From the NCBI RefSeq assembly GCF_003268275.1, contig NZ_QLYR01000008.1:1-64000 (forward strand): a stretch of DNA of 64,000 nt. The letters are read 5' to 3'. The notes beneath the pieces are model-generated. The model was not told where the DNA came from and did no database searches. It saw only the letters and a list, made by a program, of their open reading frames with translations. The stretch comes from Hydrogeniiclostridium mannosilyticum (GTDB lineage: Bacteria; Bacillota; Clostridia; Oscillospirales; Acutalibacteraceae). Below, in pieces: positions 34,290 to 42,408 of the stretch (position 1 is its first letter; every line of letters starts with the position of its first letter). A program made the translations under genes and the position numbers.

Positions 34290-35384
34290 ATGGCAATGAT
34301 CGAAAAGGCTCATGAAACCATGAGCAGCCGCGAACGGGTTGAAAGAACCTTCGCAATGGAGAAAACAGACCGCGTCCCCATAGACTATATGGCTAACGCC
34401 GCCATTAACCAACGCTTGATGGAAGCAGTCGGCGCCAAGGACGGCGACGAGCTGCTCTGCGCGCTCGGCGTGGATTACCGGGCCATTTCGGCGCCCTATA
34501 TTGGGCCGAACCTTTTCCCCGCGCTGCCCAACCGCATGACCGACCCGGTCTATGGCTGCAACATGCGTTGGGTAGAGCACGAAACAGGCGGTTACTGGGA
34601 TTTTTGTGATTTTCCCCTGCAGGAAGCGGACGACGAAAAAATTGAGAACTTTCCTGTACCCTCTCCCGATGACTTTGACTTCAGCGTTGCCGATGCCGCA
34701 GTGGAAAAATATCGCGGCTATGCCCTCTACGTCGGCAATGCCGGCACCTGCGACATCATCAATGCCACCGGGCGCGTCATGGGTATGGAGGACACGCTGG
34801 TCAATCTATATACGGAGCACGAGCCCACCCTGCATTATATTCATAGGCGCAATGACATGGAGATTGGTGTAATTGAGCGTATTCTCGACAAGCACGCCAA
34901 GGACATTTCCTTTTTGTGGATAGGCGAGGATCTGGGCAGCCAGATCGCGCCGATGATCAGCCTGGAACTGTACAGAAAGGTCTTTCGCCCCATTCACCAG
35001 CGCTACATCGACCTGGGCAAGGCCTACGGCCTCCCGGTAATGATTCATACCTGCGGCAGCTCAAGCTGGGCCTATGAGGATTTTATTGAAATGGGCATCA
35101 ACGCGGTTGATACGCTCCAGCCCGAGGCTGTCAATATGGCCCCCGCCTACCTGAAAGAGCACTTCGGCGGACGGCTCTCCTTCCACGGCTGTATCTCCAC
35201 CGCCGGCCCGCTGGCCTACGGAACCGCCCAGGCAACGGAGGCAGTCTGCCGCGAAACCCTGGAAATCATGATGGACGGCTACGGCTATCATTTCTCACCA
35301 ACCCATGCCATTCAGGATAATACGCCGACCGAAAATGCCCTTGCTATGTATCAAGCGGCACACCGCTACGGTATTTACCGTTAA
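34290..35384 (+). CDS. Uroporphyrinogen decarboxylase family (MtaA-like) protein 2
   Basis: 364-residue UroD-fold protein. MIHTCGSSSWAYEDF and FHGCIST give the His-x-Cys...Cys pattern that binds zinc in corrinoid methyltransferases (MtaA/MtbA). The N-terminus has RERVERTFAMEKTDRVPID, common to this subgroup. As with gene 1 there is no haem pathway context; the neighbour is an AraC regulator typical of carbohydrate use. ATG 34290 has GGAGGAG upstream; the frame is open to 34230. Only distantly similar to gene 1. Confidence 0.82.
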   Translation: MAMIEKAHETMSSRERVERTFAMEKTDRVPIDYMANAAINQRLMEAVGAKDGDELLCALGVDYRAISAPYIGPNLFPALPNRMTDPVYGCNMRWVEHETGGYWDFCDFPLQEADDEKIENFPVPSPDDFDFSVADAAVEKYRGYALYVGNAGTCDIINATGRVMGMEDTLVNLYTEHEPTLHYIHRRNDMEIGVIERILDKHAKDISFLWIGEDLGSQIAPMISLELYRKVFRPIHQRYIDLGKAYGLPVMIHTCGSSSWAYEDFIEMGINAVDTLQPEAVNMAPAYLKEHFGGRLSFHGCISTAGPLAYGTAQATEAVCRETLEIMMDGYGYHFSPTHAIQDNTPTENALAMYQAAHRYGIYR

Positions 35385-35420
35385 GACATCCCCCAAGCAA
35401 GGCGCTTGGGGGATGTCTTT
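35385..35420 (+). terminator. Intrinsic terminator after UroD-family gene 2
   Basis: 14-bp perfect stem GACATCCCCCAAGC (35385-35398) / GCTTGGGGGATGTC (35404-35417), then TTTCT. It starts right after the stop codon. Confidence 0.85.
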
Positions 35421-35451
35421 CTACGGGGCCCGTATATGCTCAACCGGCGCT

Positions 35452-35727
35452 TCAGGCCAGAACCCCCATCCATTTCAAAACCAAAACGCAATCCCGAAAG
35501 GCCTGGCGATAAACATGGGACTCCTCCTGCCCGTCCGCAGACCTGATAAAGTCAAAGCATTCAAGCGCAAACGCTTTTTCATCCGTCTGGAACATCGCCT
35601 CGCAATCCTGTTCCATCTGCTCCATCTTTTCCTGTAGCAGGGCATATTGCCTTGTGCTCTTAAACGACTTTACCGCCTCCTCCAGCAGCTGGTCCATGAT
35701 AAACTCAAACTCTTCCTTTGTACGCAT
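35452..35727 (-). CDS. Small helical protein, uncharacterised
   Basis: 91 residues, charged and probably all alpha-helical (MRTKEEFEFIMDQLLEEAV..., EKMEQMEQDCEAMF), without signal peptide or membrane segment. It resembles the short Firmicute proteins grouped as DUF6809, but I cannot confirm this. ATG 35727 has AAAGGAAA about 10 bp upstream. Its upstream region overlaps the palindromic promoter that reads the other way. Confidence 0.6.
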   Translation of the reverse strand: MRTKEEFEFIMDQLLEEAVKSFKSTRQYALLQEKMEQMEQDCEAMFQTDEKAFALECFDFIRSADGQEESHVYRQAFRDCVLVLKWMGVLA

Positions 35728-35760
35728 AGCTTTATTTTCCTTTCAAAAATCGTACAACCC

Positions 35761-35800
35761 TTGAAAGCAGCCACAGCGTATGGTATAATATTTACGCTGT
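35761..35800 (+). promoter_or_regulatory. Consensus promoter embedded in an 8-bp palindrome
   Basis: TTGAAA (35761-35766), 17-bp spacer, TG-n-TATAAT (35781-35789). The -10 box lies centrally in ACAGCGTA (35773-35780) - N12 - TACGCTGT (35793-35800), a perfect inverted repeat that would serve as an operator. No conventional gene follows on this strand; see the short RNA candidate. Confidence 0.65.
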
Positions 35801-35878
35801 AATTGTCTTTCAGACAGTTGCCGTACTGGAAGTGGCTGGAACTTTTGTGGAGTGTTGAGCCACTTCCTTTCATTTTTT
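35796..35878 (+). ncRNA. Candidate short RNA, about 80 nt, with its own terminator
   Basis: Starts at the palindromic promoter and ends at a perfect 10-bp intrinsic terminator, GGAAGTGGCT (35828-35837) / AGCCACTTCC (35858-35867) plus TTTCATTTTTT. A small hairpin TGTCT-TTC-AGACA lies near 35803-35815. The terminator runs into the 3' end of the RHH gene on the other strand. It does not resemble SRP, 6S or tmRNA. An open frame without ATG (TTG about 35803, 25 codons, Trp-rich) runs through it. Existence is inferred from promoter and terminator only. Confidence 0.5.
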
Positions 35879-36052
35879 GAGGTCATCTTTTAACTTCTTA
35901 ATCCCACGCCGGCCTGCTTCCATTTTATTGACGTTTTCTTGTTTGCAGTATTCTTCTAATATCTGCTTACACTCTTCATCATACTTAAGGGTCATGCGGT
36001 ACGGCTTTGGATTATCCGTTGGACGCCCCAGTTTTTTTGTACCCAGAATCAT
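35870..36052 (-). CDS. Small ribbon-helix-helix-type DNA-binding protein
   Basis: 60 residues: LGRPTDNPKPYRMTLKYDEECKQILEEYCKQENVNKMEAGRRGIKKL pattern, i.e. a basic GRPTDNPK arm, a short strand (YRMTLKYD) and two helices, as in CopG/Arc-type regulators. No partner toxin is recognised, so it may be an orphan antitoxin or a repressor. Start uncertain: a GGAGGTGAT site at 36059-36051 overlaps ATG 36052; initiation slightly further downstream is possible. A natural candidate to bind the palindrome at 35773-35800. Confidence 0.6.
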   Translation of the reverse strand: MILGTKKLGRPTDNPKPYRMTLKYDEECKQILEEYCKQENVNKMEAGRRGIKKLKDDLKK

Positions 36053-36192
36053 CACCTCCAATTTAGGGCCTCCCTAATACTATCATTAAAGGCCTCCATA
36101 AGTCAATAGGTGTTTTCCATTTTTTGAAAAAATTTTTCAGAATTATAATCATCCAATATCACAGACGCTTAAAATGCGCCCGCTAATTAGTA

Positions 36193-36233
36193 AAACCCCG
36201 GAAATGCGCTTAAACAGCGTATTTCCGGGGTTT
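36193..36233 (-). terminator. Original guaA terminator, displaced by the integrated element
   Basis: AAACCCCGGAAATGCGCT (36193-36210) pairs with AGCGTATTTCCGGGGTTT (36216-36233), one bulge aside. It directly adjoins the left copy of the guaA 3' end, 5 bp from the 13-bp repeat, so before integration it ended the guaA transcript. 36062-36192 shows no gene. Confidence 0.75.
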
Positions 36234-36237
36234 ATTA

Positions 36238-36250
36238 CTTATTCCCACTC
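36238..36250. repeat. attL of the integrated element (13-bp direct repeat)
   Basis: CTTATTCCCACTC, identical to 49079-49091. Read on the minus strand it is GAG TGG GAA TAA G, the last codons and stop of guaA. It marks the left border of the element. Confidence 0.85.
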
Positions 36251-36379
36251 GCTCCCCACGAAGCAATCCTAAACTGTTTTGTTTGGAGTATTTGTAAAAC
36301 ATTATTCTGATTCTTCTCATTATCCAGACATCATGGGCTATCTGAATTTTTGCTGCTATAGCGTTGCCACAACCGGACA

Positions 36380-38191
36380 TCAATCCGCTGTCCATCTTGA
36401 ACTAAAATCTTCTTTGCTCATTTCTAAAGCAGTATTTAGTTGGTTTAGAAATTGTTTTGATGAAATTCTCAATGAGGCCAGGTATTGCTTAATTGACATT
36501 CTAAGGTCTTTCAAAGAAGTTTTTGACTTAATCCAGTTTTGCGGCACAAACATCTTTCCGTTATCCAAAGCTTCTGAAGAGGCCGCTTCTAAAGCCATAT
36601 TCAAGCAAATTCCAGCAGTTTCGACCACGGTATCCAACAAGTCAGCCGCTTTTAGTTTTTGTAATACCGCAGACGGGCTGGGCACAGAATCATTCATTTT
36701 GTTTATTTCACAAATAATTACCGAGATCGCATACAGCTGGTGATACGGCGCATAGGCCTTCATCGCAAGCAGGGTTTCATTCAACCCCATAGGATTGTCT
36801 TTATCCCATTTTGCATACAGTGTGCTAAACATAACATTCAACGCCTGCACATTTTCCGGCGAATACTCACGGCGAAATAGCTGATCAAAGTATTTATCGA
36901 ATATTTTTGTTTCACCATAAGAAAGGTTGGGACGCTGTGAGTGCCACGCAATGAGCTGTTTGCCCAAATCCGTCAAATTAACGATATGGGCCGTATTATA
37001 TCTGACCGTATCTACTTTCTCCCCCCGCTTGGTTACGAAGTAGCCATCTGTATAGAATTGCTCATATGCTTTTTTCAACGCTAATACCGCTTTATCATTG
37101 CTTCGTAAATCTCGAGCCTTTACCGCACTTTGACTGTTTGTCGAAGTGCTAATATTATCCGCTCTCTCCGTATCACTGATTTCATAAAAGCGAAACATTA
37201 TGTAGGCATTGTCTGCCTTTTTTGCCGATTCACTACAGCCAAAAATTGTGCTAAGTGATTGACAACCGTTTACAACATTAAGCTCCTTTGCGGAAAGAAT
37301 CCCATCATGAATGGATAAATGCGAACATATCGCCGTGATTCCATTATGCAGAAAGAAAAAATCTCCAGCATTATTCTTAATCGTTCTGGCGATTCCCTTA
37401 TTAACTTTGTTGCCCGCTCCCAGTGACTGGCGAACATTTTTCCTGAACAAGCTGCCATCTTTGATTCCTGGAATCTTCACACAATCTCTTAAAGAAAGCG
37501 CTGCAATAACAGCTTTCGTTCCATCAATCATCAATTCCATATACTTTCCTTCTTCAAGCTGAAACTCATGATTGATATAGGGGCGATTCCTGTTCAACGC
37601 CTCATCATACTTGAATTTAAGCGTCTCGTTATCAACGACTACAAGATTGGCCGCAAAGGTTTCATCGTCTGCCAGCTCTCTTTGGAATATCTCAAGATCG
37701 TGCTGTGCAGAATTTGTCAATGCAGATGTCGTAATCAGTTCAAAACATACTTCATAGTCGTCCTCAAGTGCGGTTGCTATTTCATTGACCTTTATTTTCA
37801 GCTTTTGATTTGCGCCATCTTGAAGCCTCGCCAAGTCCTGTATTTGAATCCACGAAGAAAGAACTTCCCGGAGAGGTTCTGCGTCTATCGTATCCCCGCC
37901 ATAAAATTTTCCCTGTATAATAAAGACTGTACTCGACTGGTTGTCGATATAAACAGCATCGATCTGCTTGTCCCCTGCACCGTCTGTGATACAGTCTTTT
38001 GTCTCGTGGGTATCAAGGTTATGAATATTACGAAGATACCACGCAACAAAGCGTTGACCGTCATTGGGAAAGTTCTCTTTATAATAGGGCTGATTGATGT
38101 CTGATAAAATCTTAGCGAACATTTTGTATAAGCTCACTCCCACTCGCCGAGTTAAATCCATTTCTAAACTTTTTTGTATAGAGGATTTCAT
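36380..38191 (-). CDS. AIPR family anti-phage protein
   Basis: 603 residues. The central HNGITAICSHLSIHDG and LNVVNGCQSLSTIFG blocks are the AIPR (abortive infection phage resistance) signature. The N-terminal part has KQIDAVYID...VFIIQGKFY (Asp78, Gln93-x-Lys95), a PD-(D/E)xK-like nuclease pattern seen in this family. Likely an abortive-infection effector. No good ribosome site precedes either ATG 38191 or ATG 38161. Last gene of the defence cluster, 97 bp after the Shedu gene; that gap holds two TGCTATCAA repeats. AT-rich compared with the host chromosome. Confidence 0.85.
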   Translation of the reverse strand: MKSSIQKSLEMDLTRRVGVSLYKMFAKILSDINQPYYKENFPNDGQRFVAWYLRNIHNLDTHETKDCITDGAGDKQIDAVYIDNQSSTVFIIQGKFYGGDTIDAEPLREVLSSWIQIQDLARLQDGANQKLKIKVNEIATALEDDYEVCFELITTSALTNSAQHDLEIFQRELADDETFAANLVVVDNETLKFKYDEALNRNRPYINHEFQLEEGKYMELMIDGTKAVIAALSLRDCVKIPGIKDGSLFRKNVRQSLGAGNKVNKGIARTIKNNAGDFFFLHNGITAICSHLSIHDGILSAKELNVVNGCQSLSTIFGCSESAKKADNAYIMFRFYEISDTERADNISTSTNSQSAVKARDLRSNDKAVLALKKAYEQFYTDGYFVTKRGEKVDTVRYNTAHIVNLTDLGKQLIAWHSQRPNLSYGETKIFDKYFDQLFRREYSPENVQALNVMFSTLYAKWDKDNPMGLNETLLAMKAYAPYHQLYAISVIICEINKMNDSVPSPSAVLQKLKAADLLDTVVETAGICLNMALEAASSEALDNGKMFVPQNWIKSKTSLKDLRMSIKQYLASLRISSKQFLNQLNTALEMSKEDFSSRWTAD

Positions 38192-38247
38192 TCGTTGTGG
38201 TTTTATTTGATACAGATTATCCTTATCCTACAGTCTATCCGAAATTC

Positions 38248-38281
38248 TGCTATCAAAAAACTATCAGTTCTGTGCTATCAA
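38248..38281 (+). repeat. Pair of TGCTATCAA repeats inside the element
   Basis: TGCTATCAA at 38248-38256 and 38273-38281, with a degenerate ACTATCA between. The same 9-mer occurs twice near the right end of the element, where integrase arm sites are expected. Confidence 0.5.
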
Positions 38282-38288
38282 CTAAACA

Positions 38289-39533
38289 CTAAAAAGGTAG
38301 TTCCTCCGAATACTCTTGCACCATATGCTCTGTCTCAACTTGCTGAGAAGAATTATCCTCTGCAAGAATTGTGATCAGATCGATAATGTGCTGGTAAAGT
38401 TCATCAAAGGTCAATACCAATATATTGTTTAGGCTATTGCGGAAATTTTCAAAAGCGGCAATCTGATTAGTGGTCATTGATGACATTTTCCCAATAATCA
38501 CAACACATTTCGGAGACAATACTTCAAATGATTCATTTCCTTGATGGCACAGAGAGTAATATTCTTTTGTGATTTTATCTCTGTAGTTCAGCACTTGATT
38601 AATGGCTCCGCTCAGTTCATAGCTGAAGCTAAAGGTTCCCCGATATGAATTTCCAATAATATCTGTACAGGGAGTTTTTATTTCAATCAGTGCGACATTT
38701 TGAGATAGCCTATTTTGATAAATGAAGTCACACAAATTTCCACCGCTATTGTTAATGCCTTTACCCCCAACATAAGCTTTATCTGCAAAAATAGTACATG
38801 GACATGCAAATATCTGTGCCAAGACCCATTGATTCTCTTTGAACACTGTAGTTTGCCAAAATTCCTCATTATCATTATCAAGGTTGCTCTCCATAAGCAC
38901 TGCAATTCGTTTGAGCTTTTCAATGTTCAGAGACGCTGTCAAATGCTGCAAGTTCTCATCTTGTAACTCAGAAAGGCTTCTTTTCAAAGACTCAAGTGAA
39001 CTCGTCTGAGTAATAAGACGAAGCAAAATTTTGACAAGGTCATAGTTTTCCTCATTTCCAATCATTCGTGCTGCGGAGGGATCATTTTGAATAATTGAGA
39101 GAAATTGCCGAAAACTACTGTCTACTCTCGTAAAGGTTGCTGAACCATATGGAATTTCACCCACATCATCAAACAGGTCGTAAAGCCGCTTTAATCCAAT
39201 ATATAGCTCATAAGTTTCACTGGTATCAAGCTGAAACTCCATCCAGTCTCCAACCTTAACTGAGCCTCGTGATACTCTTTCAGCAGAAGCATTACCATCA
39301 CTCGGAAAAGCATCTCCACTTTTACGCTTCTTTTCGTAAAGAAGCTTCCCTGATACAGATTTGTGAGGTTCTTTTTCGTTTTTGACCAGTGTTGGCAAAA
39401 ATTTGAACCTGAGCATATCTGTTTGATTTAAAACGATTGGGGAAGCAGTGGCGGTGACAGAAGATGTAGAAACAAGCTCAACAGTATCATCGGTCATATC
39501 GTGGACTTCTGGCGTCCGCAAATCTATTCTCAT
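38289..39533 (-). CDS. sduA: Shedu anti-phage nuclease (DUF4263)
   Basis: 414 residues. The C-terminal 190 carry the Shedu signature: FKENQWVLAQIF, then NLCDFIYQN (Asp269), ALIEIKTP (Glu284-x-Lys286), YRGTFSFSYELSGAINQVLNYRD (Gln313). These are the PD-(D/E)xK catalytic residues. Shedu is a one-gene defence system that acts as a nuclease. The N-terminal 220 residues are specific to this copy and probably sense the trigger. ATG 39533 has AGGAGG 6 bp upstream; the frame is open to 39632. It lies 55 bp after vsr, so probably cotranscribed. Confidence 0.87.
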   Translation of the reverse strand: MRIDLRTPEVHDMTDDTVELVSTSSVTATASPIVLNQTDMLRFKFLPTLVKNEKEPHKSVSGKLLYEKKRKSGDAFPSDGNASAERVSRGSVKVGDWMEFQLDTSETYELYIGLKRLYDLFDDVGEIPYGSATFTRVDSSFRQFLSIIQNDPSAARMIGNEENYDLVKILLRLITQTSSLESLKRSLSELQDENLQHLTASLNIEKLKRIAVLMESNLDNDNEEFWQTTVFKENQWVLAQIFACPCTIFADKAYVGGKGINNSGGNLCDFIYQNRLSQNVALIEIKTPCTDIIGNSYRGTFSFSYELSGAINQVLNYRDKITKEYYSLCHQGNESFEVLSPKCVVIIGKMSSMTTNQIAAFENFRNSLNNILVLTFDELYQHIIDLITILAEDNSSQQVETEHMVQEYSEELPF

Positions 39534-39588
39534 TTTCAACCTCCTATCTTTGCCAACTGCCGTGAAGCTCAAATCTTCTAAAACAGAC

Positions 39589-40041
39589 TCACAACTCCAT
39601 CCAGAGATTAGTTGAATATAAAAAATCCACACACCGTTGTATAATTGTTTTTTCTATTCCTGGATTTTTCATCATCTGCTTAATAGTACATTCCCATACA
39701 ATCAGACACTTAATGCCACGCTCCAGCAATTCCGCTTTCACTGCAGCATCCCTTCGGACATTGTCATCAAACTTCTTCTGCCAAAAGTCCACGCGGCTCT
39801 TTGGCATATATGCATATTTGCAACCTGAGTGACGATGCCAGAAGCAGCCATTGACGAAAACCGCAGTATTGTATTTACGCAGAAAAATATCAGGATGGCC
39901 TGGAACAGACTTGTCTGCAATCCGGTAACGATATCCCTGTGCAAACAGCAGCTTTCGCAGATACACTTCAGGCTTCGTGTTTTTTGATCGTATCGCAGAC
40001 ATATTCTGACTGCGCTTTTCTGGAGAAACGATATCCGCCAT
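39589..40041 (-). CDS. vsr: Very short patch repair endonuclease Vsr
   Basis: 150 residues. Nicks next to T:G mismatches that arise when 5-methylcytosine deaminates, and so protects the genome from the mutagenic effect of the neighbouring methyltransferase. Motifs: MSAIRSKNTKPE at the N-terminus, GHPDIFL (catalytic Asp), and the zinc-site stretch NGCFWHRHSGCKYAYMPKS. ATG 40041 shares one base with the stop of the endonuclease gene (TGATG) and has AAGGA 5 bp upstream. Confidence 0.93.
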   Translation of the reverse strand: MADIVSPEKRSQNMSAIRSKNTKPEVYLRKLLFAQGYRYRIADKSVPGHPDIFLRKYNTAVFVNGCFWHRHSGCKYAYMPKSRVDFWQKKFDDNVRRDAAVKAELLERGIKCLIVWECTIKQMMKNPGIEKTIIQRCVDFLYSTNLWMEL

Positions 40042-41219
40042 CAGAGTCCTTCGACCTCGCGTACATAGGAAACGAACTTTGAAAGCGTCCATATTCTATC
40101 CTGTCGATCTGCAGGATAGGTCGTAATGTATTGTCTTGGAACAACAAGAATAACATTCTCACTTTGCATTTCATCCATCTGTGCCGGGGAAATTCCCTGC
40201 TGAAGCGTACAGAGATATTTGGGTCTGTCGCGCAAACGATCGGCTTCGTTGATAATCTGACGCCAGCGATCCTTGCAGGTCGTTTTGGCAGCCAGAGAGA
40301 TTAGCTTGTCTGTCGGGAAGGTCATGTCATGATACGATGCCTGCGACGGGAAGATAAAGTCCGGTTTCTTGTTGCCCTCTGTAACAGCCTGTGCGGTGTA
40401 TATAATTTCATTGCCGTCAAAAATTGCAGACAGATGATGTTCCAAGCTCTTTCCTGCTCGACTTTTCCTGCGGTTCAGAACCATATTGGCCATCGTGATA
40501 AATTCGTCTACGGATGCAAATCCACGCGCAATTGCATCTCCGTATCGGGCGTGTTCGATTGCACGAAAAAGTGCATACTCTGTATTTGTCCAGTCGATGA
40601 TCTTGCGGTCAGGATTTGTGCGGATATATTCAAGATGATCATATACACGATTCTGTATGTCACGGGCTGCTGCGGACATATCCTCCGAAATTGGGAAATC
40701 TACTGTCAATCCTGCAATGAATTCCTGAATAGCAATCCGTTCCTGAGTTTCATCCTGTACCTGTCCAGCATCGATCAGTCGGTTTGTTTCTGTCGGACTG
40801 ATACCGAACGCATCAAGGAACTGGTCGATGTCTTCTTCAGAGTTCAGTACAAATGCCTGATAGTCCTCGGCATCACATTTTGTAAATACAAAAAGAGCGC
40901 CCGTATACTCTGGCCGCAGGAAAGGAAAACCTCGTCCAAAATTCGTAATTCGATATTCGTTTCGTGTGCCCTGACCGTAGTAAATAAAACGAGTATCTGT
41001 TTCAATATCATCCTGCCACTTAACTTTTACCCATTTTTCCTTGTTTGCTCCTTTAATGCCCGGTTCATCAAAGAGAATGGGGATTGATGGCTTCGAAATA
41101 TAGATTCCTGCCTGATGTCCTCCAGTTAAGCCGGTATCATTTGCCGAAAGAAATTTGCAGTAAGCCATTTGACTACTCAGAACTGCCTGTATTGCCTGAA
41201 TTGCGTATCCTTCCATCAT
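40041..41219 (-). CDS. EcoRII-type type II restriction endonuclease
   Basis: 392 residues. The N-terminal effector domain has NDTGLTGGHQAGIYI, typical of EcoRII-N; the C-terminal catalytic domain has PDFIFP and AAKTTCKDRWRQI, the PD-(D/E)xK-like core of EcoRII. EcoRII cuts 5' of CCWGG and needs two copies of its site; with a Dcm-like methyltransferase and Vsr next door, the same or a related site is likely here. ATG 41219 or 41216, immediately after the methyltransferase stop; GGTGGG lies about 8 bp upstream. Confidence 0.9.
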   Translation of the reverse strand: MMEGYAIQAIQAVLSSQMAYCKFLSANDTGLTGGHQAGIYISKPSIPILFDEPGIKGANKEKWVKVKWQDDIETDTRFIYYGQGTRNEYRITNFGRGFPFLRPEYTGALFVFTKCDAEDYQAFVLNSEEDIDQFLDAFGISPTETNRLIDAGQVQDETQERIAIQEFIAGLTVDFPISEDMSAAARDIQNRVYDHLEYIRTNPDRKIIDWTNTEYALFRAIEHARYGDAIARGFASVDEFITMANMVLNRRKSRAGKSLEHHLSAIFDGNEIIYTAQAVTEGNKKPDFIFPSQASYHDMTFPTDKLISLAAKTTCKDRWRQIINEADRLRDRPKYLCTLQQGISPAQMDEMQSENVILVVPRQYITTYPADRQDRIWTLSKFVSYVREVEGL

Positions 41220-41220
41220 T

Positions 41221-42372
41221 TTAACCCACCATCCCTTCAACTTTATGAGAATTCATGGCAGAATCCATTTCTTCCAGTTTTTTTACGACAAGCTTTGCAA
41301 CCTCAGCCATTAAAGGTACGACAACAGAATTGCCGAACTGTTTATACGCCTGGGTATCCGAGACGGGAATTTTGAAGCTGTCCGGGAAGCCTTGGAGACG
41401 GGCACATTCTCTTGGTGTTAGCCTTCTGGGATTTTTACCCTCCTGCGCGATCAGAATTTCAGACCCGTCTTTATAATATCTGGCACTGATGGTGCGGCTG
41501 ATACCGTCAAGCGGTGCAATTCCATACCCGAATCCGTTACCTGCAGCCTTATGCTTGGCAGCATAATTCTGAAGATACGCCCACAGTTTATCAGAGAGAG
41601 TATACTTGTCACTTACATCGGGTTCAAGAATGTCTCTTATTACAGGAGCTTTTTCAGGCAGGGGCAGATCGAAATCAAACTCAACATCCTTGCCATATCG
41701 CTCCATGTCAAATCCAATAATCACAATACGCTCTCGGTGCTGAGGAACATAGTTTTTTCCATCCAGAATACGGAAAAATATTTTATAGTTAAGCTCAGCA
41801 AGAGATTCCTGAATCACCTTGAATGTGCGGCCTTTATCGTGGCTGCATAGATTTTTTACATTCTCAAGCATAAAGGCTTTTGGCCGCTTTGCCTTCAAAA
41901 TCCTGCATACATCAAAAAACAGAGTTCCCTGTGTTTTGTCCTCAAAACCTGTCGCCCGACCCAAACTCTGCTTCTTGGATACACCCGCGATAGAAAACGG
42001 CTGACAGGGGAAACCTGCTACAAGAATATCATGGTCAGGTATATCGGCAGCATTTACTTTGGTAATGTCTCCATCGGGCTGCTCCCCAAAATTGGCGAAA
42101 TATGTTTCCTGGCTGTATTTATTCCATTCATTGGAATATACACAGTGACCGCCGGCGCGTTCAAATGCTATACGCATACCGCCAATACCCGCAAACAGGT
42201 CAATAAAGGTATAACTGTACTCTTTGCAGGGAGTTTCCACTTTGTTTTTTATGAGCAATTGTCTGATAGCAACAGACAGGCAGTCCTGCATTGACTGTCC
42301 ACTGAGTGCAGAATATTCACTTAATTCTTCATATATTGCATCATCAACACGAATGTGTACCTGCTTGGCCAT
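41221..42372 (-). CDS. C5 DNA cytosine methyltransferase with N-terminal ribbon-helix-helix
   Basis: 383 residues. Residues 1-45 (MAKQVHIRVDDAIYEELSEY...) form a ribbon-helix-helix. The methyltransferase follows: IDLFAGIGGM (motif I), AGFPCQPFS (IV, catalytic Cys123), ENV (VI), QHRERI (VIII), RECARLQGFP (IX) and YKQFGNSVVVP (X). It protects the host from the EcoRII-type nuclease. The extra DNA-binding domain, together with an inverted repeat around its promoter, suggests that it represses its own operon, as in SsoII-type enzymes. ATG 42372 has GGAGG 7 bp upstream. First gene of the defence cluster. Confidence 0.92.
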   Translation of the reverse strand: MAKQVHIRVDDAIYEELSEYSALSGQSMQDCLSVAIRQLLIKNKVETPCKEYSYTFIDLFAGIGGMRIAFERAGGHCVYSNEWNKYSQETYFANFGEQPDGDITKVNAADIPDHDILVAGFPCQPFSIAGVSKKQSLGRATGFEDKTQGTLFFDVCRILKAKRPKAFMLENVKNLCSHDKGRTFKVIQESLAELNYKIFFRILDGKNYVPQHRERIVIIGFDMERYGKDVEFDFDLPLPEKAPVIRDILEPDVSDKYTLSDKLWAYLQNYAAKHKAAGNGFGYGIAPLDGISRTISARYYKDGSEILIAQEGKNPRRLTPRECARLQGFPDSFKIPVSDTQAYKQFGNSVVVPLMAEVAKLVVKKLEEMDSAMNSHKVEGMVG

Positions 42373-42408
42373 ATCAAAACCTCCGGCGGGAATATAGTGG
42401 TATCTATT

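Noticed and set aside
38136-38152. Third attachment-like core (TCCCACTCGC) near 38142
   Set aside because: It shares only 10 bp with the left attachment region, lies inside the AIPR coding sequence, and lacks the rest of the guaA 3' end.
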